Positions 28,650 to 33,401 of a stretch of 33,401 nt of DNA are shown in pieces. Source of the stretch: a virus; the IMG/VR virus record IMGVR_UViG_3300034121_000393, positions 1 through 33,401 of that record; one strand, given 5' to 3'. The translations under genes were made by a program, and so were the position numbers. The number at the start of each line of letters is the position of its first letter. The stretch's first letter is position 1. A model generated the notes under the pieces. That model did no database searches. It had not been told where the DNA came from and worked only from the letters and a program-made list of their open reading frames with translations.

Positions 28650-31123
28650 TATGCTATAGATTTAATGTTACCATCGGTTGTTGTTTTAAATGTCCCATCG
28701 GTCATTGTTTTATCAAATTCGGGGTCTGGTGTTTTTTCAACCTCATAAATTCTTGCAACGATGTCATAGGTAATGTTTCCAACTGGCAATGCATTGTGGT
28801 CAAGCACCGCCTCTGCCTTTATCGTAGTTGAATTTATTTGCGTTAAAACAACCTTGTCATCTATTCCCGAAATGGGAACAAACCAAGTTAATGGAAAAGT
28901 TGTTTCCCACACGCTTGAAAACCTTACTCGCCCACCTATACCACCTTGTTCGTGAATTTCAATGCCAAATACTACTTTACTTTCACTAATCAATAAACCA
29001 GTTGGTTTGGTAAATGTAGCCCTTACTATTGTGTTGCTGCCTGCTTGAATGTAATTTACACCTCCAGCAGATAATGGTGTGCCTCCGCTTGTAAATGTTT
29101 CAACTTTCTTTACTGAATAGGCTGGATTACTTGCATAATCGTTGATTGGTATCAAAATGTCCTCATCGAAATGGTAAGGATTTACACTTGAAACCACATC
29201 GTAACCAGTTCTAAAATATATCTCCCAATTAGCATTCAAGTAATGAAACCAATCTTGATTCTGTCCATTATTTTGCTCCGATGGGTTGAAGAAATCTGAA
29301 TTTACACCAAGCAAAGCTACCCACGCTTCCCAACGAATCATAAATGGGTAACTGATTTTAAACTTTGCGCTTGATGGGGTTGGTACTGCATCAACAATTG
29401 TAACTGTTATCGGCTTTCTGATTTCAGTTGTTGGAATATTGAAGACTGTGTTGTTTGAATAGTTAATAAATGGCGCACCACCTTGAAAAATAACTGGCAC
29501 ATTCAATTGAAAATCCTCTAACAAAAATTCAGCACCATCACTTATTCTTTTTGCAACAACTTGCTGATAAATTTTAGTTAAATAAACTGAATCCACAGTA
29601 GATGGGAATTCCTCCCAAGTGCCATAGATAAGGCTTTCCATAACACACTCATCGTTCTTGAATGTAGTGATGTCATCTGTTATGCCAGCATCACTTGCAT
29701 CTTCGTAATGTCTCTTAAATGTTTGCAGGCAGTTGAGGTCTGCTGGTCTTACTACATTATTAAAATTCTTTACACCACTCCATATTACTTGTTTGTTTGA
29801 ATTAACAACTTGGGTAAATGTTGGATTTGCAATGTTAGAAAAGAAGCAGAATCTTGGGGTTAAACTTTCATTTAATACTGAAATTGTATCAGCAACCAAA
29901 ACCAAATAAATAGTAACGTGAATAGTGTTTGCATCAATAAAATCTGCCTTTACACTATCGATAAAATTACCATCATTTCCGTATGGATTCGTGTAGACCA
30001 AACCATCAACATACGGATATAAATCAGCAAACAAAAAGTTTTCTCCAAGTGACCTACCATTGTTTTGGTATTCAATTTGATTGTTTGGCAATTTCATACC
30101 GCCAATGGAAATTCTTTGCCCTGCTGCAAAATCACCAGTTGCGCTTGTTATATCAAATTCAATAGTTTGGTCATAGCCAATAAAACTGCTTATTTCCGTT
30201 GTAGGAATTGCATTATTAAAGTATTGAATGTTCTGAATAAAGTAATCTTGCGCTCCTTGATTAAATGACTCATCAAACCAACCACTATTGCCTAATATGC
30301 TGCTATTTGTTTCAACAACTTGCAATGAATTTGGGTCATTAATGCTGCGTAATCCAGATATCTTTACAATGTATTTTAGGCAATTTCCATTCAAGTAATA
30401 AGTAGGCGCAATGTTGTTGACTGCATCTATTAATTGAGATGCCAAAAACAATGGTGTAGCAACAACATAATGTCTTACTCTAAATACTTGCCTACCATTA
30501 GTTGTATCATAGCTTACACGATATGCATCTGATGTTCCAACAAAATTAGACCTAATTTGCCATTCCAAACCTCCTTGAGGAACAAGTGTTGATGGTGTGC
30601 CAAAACTTGATGCATCAATGTTATCTGCCTTATACCATTGTAGTTGATTTGTGGTTAGGGAATTGAATTGATTTGGCTGCCCATTTTCAATGAAATTATA
30701 TTGAAAATCTAATGATTGAATTTCAGTTAAATTGTAAAGAATAGCATCTGCATTGCTTTCATTATTTGCTACTGGTAAACCGCTAACGATAGCATTAGAA
30801 ACTAATATTTCATTGTTGCTATACTTAACTAATACAGTAACTTTTTGATTGTTTGCAGTAGAAAAAAAGCCTGCGCTACAAGTTATTCTTATGGTGTCAC
30901 CAACGCTTACATTTGCAAATCTATTGCTGCCATATAAATGGTTTTGATTGACAACGCTACCAGTAACTAAAGGAGCAGCAGGAGTAAAGTTCACTTGAGT
31001 AAAAAATTCAACATCTGTCCAAACCAATAATGATTCACCAATATTGAATAATGGAAAATTGCTTCCACTACTACCAGTAGTAATTACATCGTAAAATGTT
31101 TGATTAATAATATTTACTGCCAT
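28649..31123 (-). CDS. Large baseplate / tail tip protein (824 aa)
   Basis: 824 aa, acidic and Asn/Thr/Val rich, predominantly beta. There are no clear membrane or catalytic motifs. The C-terminal 120 residues (YDIVARIYEVEKTPDPEFDK... TFKTTTDGNIKSIA) contain short repeats (DGTFKTTTDGNIK). Position between a 67-aa protein and the 308-aa baseplate protein suggests a tail tip/host-recognition structural protein. It is the largest intact ORF apart from the tape measure. Confidence 0.65.
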   Translation of the reverse strand: MAVNIINQTFYDVITTGSSGSNFPLFNIGESLLVWTDVEFFTQVNFTPAAPLVTGSVVNQNHLYGSNRFANVSVGDTIRITCSAGFFSTANNQKVTVLVKYSNNEILVSNAIVSGLPVANNESNADAILYNLTEIQSLDFQYNFIENGQPNQFNSLTTNQLQWYKADNIDASSFGTPSTLVPQGGLEWQIRSNFVGTSDAYRVSYDTTNGRQVFRVRHYVVATPLFLASQLIDAVNNIAPTYYLNGNCLKYIVKISGLRSINDPNSLQVVETNSSILGNSGWFDESFNQGAQDYFIQNIQYFNNAIPTTEISSFIGYDQTIEFDITSATGDFAAGQRISIGGMKLPNNQIEYQNNGRSLGENFLFADLYPYVDGLVYTNPYGNDGNFIDSVKADFIDANTIHVTIYLVLVADTISVLNESLTPRFCFFSNIANPTFTQVVNSNKQVIWSGVKNFNNVVRPADLNCLQTFKRHYEDASDAGITDDITTFKNDECVMESLIYGTWEEFPSTVDSVYLTKIYQQVVAKRISDGAEFLLEDFQLNVPVIFQGGAPFINYSNNTVFNIPTTEIRKPITVTIVDAVPTPSSAKFKISYPFMIRWEAWVALLGVNSDFFNPSEQNNGQNQDWFHYLNANWEIYFRTGYDVVSSVNPYHFDEDILIPINDYASNPAYSVKKVETFTSGGTPLSAGGVNYIQAGSNTIVRATFTKPTGLLISESKVVFGIEIHEQGGIGGRVRFSSVWETTFPLTWFVPISGIDDKVVLTQINSTTIKAEAVLDHNALPVGNITYDIVARIYEVEKTPDPEFDKTMTDGTFKTTTDGNIKSIA

Positions 31124-31326
31124 TACTTGTGCAAGTCTTTAAGTTTTTCTCTTACTATTTCAAATTCTTTTAAAATGCCACTTTGCTCTAATTTATGTGC
31201 AAACATAGCCTTTTCTTCATTCGTTTGAATTCCTTGCTTTGCCTTGCTAATTAAGGTTTCCACCTCGCTAAACATCCCTGCTAACCCACTTAATGCTATT
31301 TTTGCGTTATTCTCCAGTTGGCTCAA
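31123..31326 (-). CDS. Small coiled-coil protein (67 aa)
   Basis: 67 aa, fully helical and charged (LISKAKQGIQTNEEKAMFAH...), ends in LHK. It overlaps the 607-aa gene by 20 nt and the 824-aa gene start by one base (TAATG). A small baseplate linker or assembly factor is possible. No recognised domain. Confidence 0.6.
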   Translation of the reverse strand: MSQLENNAKIALSGLAGMFSEVETLISKAKQGIQTNEEKAMFAHKLEQSGILKEFEIVREKLKDLHK

Positions 31327-33130
31327 TTGTAGTCTTGATTAAATTAGTGGTGTAAATATACGGAGTTTTTGTTTTAATGTCACAAATTTTATTCCAAATG
31401 TTATATTTTGCTGATTCAATCAATCCAACTGCTGAACCATTAAATACCAATGGATTTAATCTGATTTGATTAAAGCTAACAGTATTGAATGGTAGCCCTG
31501 CCCAGTCTTGATATTTGTATTGCGTAAAGTAGTCAATAGTGTAGAACAAATCAAACTGCTCTCTGGCAGTTGGCTGCGTTGTTGTTAGCTTCCCATCACT
31601 CTCTATTCTCAATAGTTTATCAACCATAAAACTATCCTTTTCAAGCAGCAACATTCCTATTCTATTATCCAACAATTCGCCTAATGGGGAGTAAGGAATC
31701 TCTGGTATTTGTGGGATATCTGGAATTGTAATGTCAAAGCCAACAAGACCACCCAAATCTTCAAAGAAATCAACTATATCGTTAATACCATCAATAACAT
31801 CATTAATTACATAAATGATTGTATTAAGTAGGTTTACCGAACCGCCTACAATGTTATCAATCTGCTCATTTATCTCATCAAAAAAACGCTCTATTGCGGT
31901 CAATTCAAGTTTTCTTTTCCCAAGTGCATAAGCAAATTCAACTTGGTTTAAACCTTTCATTAAAACGAATTGAGAATTCACAATATTTATTGGTCGCAAT
32001 GTCACTTGATAATTAGTGCCTATATAATCTGTGATAGAATTGCTTTCGGTTACATCTGTTTGAAAAGTACAAACGAAATTGCTGGTAAATTCATCGGTGT
32101 TTAACTGATACTTTGTGTTTATTACACTTGGAATAGTGTATTGTGGTGTAGCAATTTGAAAATCTTTGCGCTCAAACAATAACTGATTGCCATTGAACAA
32201 AACTTTGCCATTGTACAAGTCTTTCATTTTGATAATGAAATCAGCAAATGTCCCATCTGGAAAACCAAATTGCACAAATTCATTAGGTGTAAATGCACCT
32301 AACAAATCTAAATTAAATGGGTTTGATGGGTTTTTAGGCACATAATATTTCTTTGGCAGGATTACATCATTTGCAACAATAATGCTGCTCTGAAATGATA
32401 ATCCTAAATATTGGCAACCTCTGATAAATAGTGTTCTTATAGGTATTGCTTTGTGATACTTTACTCTCTGAATTATTACCGCAAACATTCGCTTAATTAA
32501 CGCAAATGCAGCAATCATTAAGCCAATAAATTTAAGTATTTCACCAATCAACAAAAAGTAATTTCCCCAATCTGGTGATGCACTAATAACCGAAGCAATT
32601 GCGCCACTTAAACTATTTGCAGATGCAACAAGCCCATCAATTATAAGTGTTAAACCAATGACTGTAATAGCTAACTTTTCGTAATCTGGTATTGAAGAAA
32701 TAACATAAGGAATGTCAACAAAATCAGCCTGCGTAATTATGCCTGCTTGACTATACAAGTAATCAAAACTAAAGCCAGTTGCCACATCGTTCAACCAATC
32801 AATAGAATACTTTGGTTTGCTTTTCGCAATGATGCCATACTCATCAAATTGCGTTTGGTCTGATAGGTCAATATACCCATCAAAAAACGTAGTTATAACA
32901 CCATTTAAGTCTGTTTCTTCAATTCGCAATGGCATACCCTCAAAAATAAATCCAGCAGTAATCCAACCATTAATTGCATCAATGTTTTCACGAACAAATT
33001 CAAAATCATTAATGGTCAATTGTTGATTCGCAAATTCCCCGTCTTGAAAGTTAACCTCAACTGATAATTCTCTCAAGTTCTTGGGAGGATTAATCAGCAC
33101 ATTGTTAAGATACAAATTCAAGTTTACCAT
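31307..33130 (-). CDS. Tail hub / baseplate protein downstream of the tape measure (607 aa)
   Basis: 607 aa. N-terminal beta domain (about 1-140, VNLNLYLNNVLINPPKNL... FFDGYIDLSDQ) reminiscent of distal-tail/hub proteins. It has two hydrophobic stretches (about 153-185 and 193-215), unusual for a baseplate protein, and a Pro/Ile-rich segment (DITIPDIPQIPEIPYSPL, about 474-491). ATG at 33130 overlaps the tape-measure TAA (TAATG). Following the tape measure, it is the likely counterpart of Dit/Tal proteins. I cannot identify an individual family. Confidence 0.65.
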   Translation of the reverse strand: MVNLNLYLNNVLINPPKNLRELSVEVNFQDGEFANQQLTINDFEFVRENIDAINGWITAGFIFEGMPLRIEETDLNGVITTFFDGYIDLSDQTQFDEYGIIAKSKPKYSIDWLNDVATGFSFDYLYSQAGIITQADFVDIPYVISSIPDYEKLAITVIGLTLIIDGLVASANSLSGAIASVISASPDWGNYFLLIGEILKFIGLMIAAFALIKRMFAVIIQRVKYHKAIPIRTLFIRGCQYLGLSFQSSIIVANDVILPKKYYVPKNPSNPFNLDLLGAFTPNEFVQFGFPDGTFADFIIKMKDLYNGKVLFNGNQLLFERKDFQIATPQYTIPSVINTKYQLNTDEFTSNFVCTFQTDVTESNSITDYIGTNYQVTLRPINIVNSQFVLMKGLNQVEFAYALGKRKLELTAIERFFDEINEQIDNIVGGSVNLLNTIIYVINDVIDGINDIVDFFEDLGGLVGFDITIPDIPQIPEIPYSPLGELLDNRIGMLLLEKDSFMVDKLLRIESDGKLTTTQPTAREQFDLFYTIDYFTQYKYQDWAGLPFNTVSFNQIRLNPLVFNGSAVGLIESAKYNIWNKICDIKTKTPYIYTTNLIKTTIEPTGE

Positions 33131-33401
33131 TAGATTCTACGTTGTCTTTTATGGATTAATACCCTTTTCACTCCAGCAGTTATTTGCGTTTCTATCACAT
33201 CACCTAAATTGCTTAAATTGGTGTGGTTTACTGGCTTGTTTTCAATGGCTTTTTTTACCTCTAACAATAAGTTGTTAGTGCTTCTTAAATCAATGTGTTG
33301 ATTTGGCACATTAATTATTGGCTGCGTTACATCACCATAGTTGAATAGTTTTCCACTCTGGTAGTCCGATAGTATCTGTGCAGCCTCATCGTTGCTTATA
33401 T
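33130..33401 (-). CDS. Tail tape measure protein, C-terminal end (continues from position 1)
   Basis: The stop (TAA) is at 33130-33132, and the reading frame is open to the window end. Residues 792-839 of the 839-aa tape measure are encoded in 33130..33274, ending NHTNLSNLGDVIET... RQRRI. Positions 33275..33401 repeat 1..127 and should not be counted twice. Confidence 0.9.
   Translation of the reverse strand, partial: ISNDEAAQILSDYQSGKLFNYGDVTQPIINVPNQHIDLRSTNNLLLEVKKAIENKPVNHTNLSNLGDVIETQITAGVKRVLIHKRQRRI
33275..33401. repeat. Terminal direct repeat, right copy
   Basis: Identical to 1..127; see the left copy. Removing one copy gives the 33,274-bp unit genome. Confidence 0.95.

Overview
The window is a complete, circularly closed genome of a tailed double-stranded DNA phage, almost certainly siphovirus-like and infecting a member of the Bacteroidota. 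The first 127 bases are repeated exactly as the last 127 (1..127 = 33275..33401). The unit genome is therefore about 33,274 bp, and the tape-measure gene is cut by the arbitrary linearisation point. Host assignment rests on three things: many intergenic sites match the Bacteroidota promoter (TTTG, about 19-20 nt, TAnnTTTG); Shine-Dalgarno sequences are nearly absent; and several proteins belong to Bacteroidota-typical families (DUF3127, BT4734-like primase, Bacteroidota-type tail proteins). I see no integrase, recognisable lysogeny repressor, tRNA or CRISPR array, so a virulent life style is likely but not proven.

Layout on the circle: two transcription arms diverge from a promoter region at 19845..19967. 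The leftward (minus) arm runs 19844 down to 1 and on through the junction to 25278. It begins with small early genes (19844-17537). A replication/recombination block follows: DUF3127 OB-fold protein, HNH endonuclease, RecT-like protein, Gp157-like protein, PD-(D/E)XK nuclease, BT4734-type primase, D5/DUF5906-type helicase and VRR-NUC nuclease. The virion genes come next: small and large terminase, portal, prohead protease, HK97-fold capsid, connectors, major tail protein, chaperone-like protein, tape measure, hub/baseplate proteins and tail fibre, ending in two small membrane proteins. The rightward (plus) arm (19968-25276) carries small membrane proteins, an M15 peptidase endolysin, holin- and spanin-like proteins, an orphan cytosine-C5 methyltransferase, a metallophosphoesterase and small unknowns. 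The arms converge at 25277 with a single base between stop codons.

How the parts work together: the phage encodes a primase, helicase, OB-fold protein and recombination nucleases but no recognisable DNA polymerase, so it probably uses the host polymerase. Packaging uses a PBSX/Terminase_3-like large terminase feeding an HK97-type head. The 839-residue tape measure implies a long tail, about 125 nm by the usual 0.15 nm per residue rule.

The most unusual content is a set of four short leader/ncRNA candidates, each lying just upstream of an ORF, with a promoter-like sequence before it and a U-tract after it: minus 13506..13636, minus 15234..15341, plus 22234..22316 and plus 23204..23267. Three combine hairpins with long-range complementarity: a fully stacked three-way junction plus loop pseudoknot, an interleaved A-B-A'-B' pseudoknot, and a 7-bp kissing loop. 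I do not recognise them as known RNA families, and they are the best candidates here for something undescribed. A second non-coding feature is the AT-rich segment 11496..11733 with about a dozen ATTAC/GTAAT units, a candidate origin. It is the longest gene-free stretch; no stretch exceeds 300 bases.
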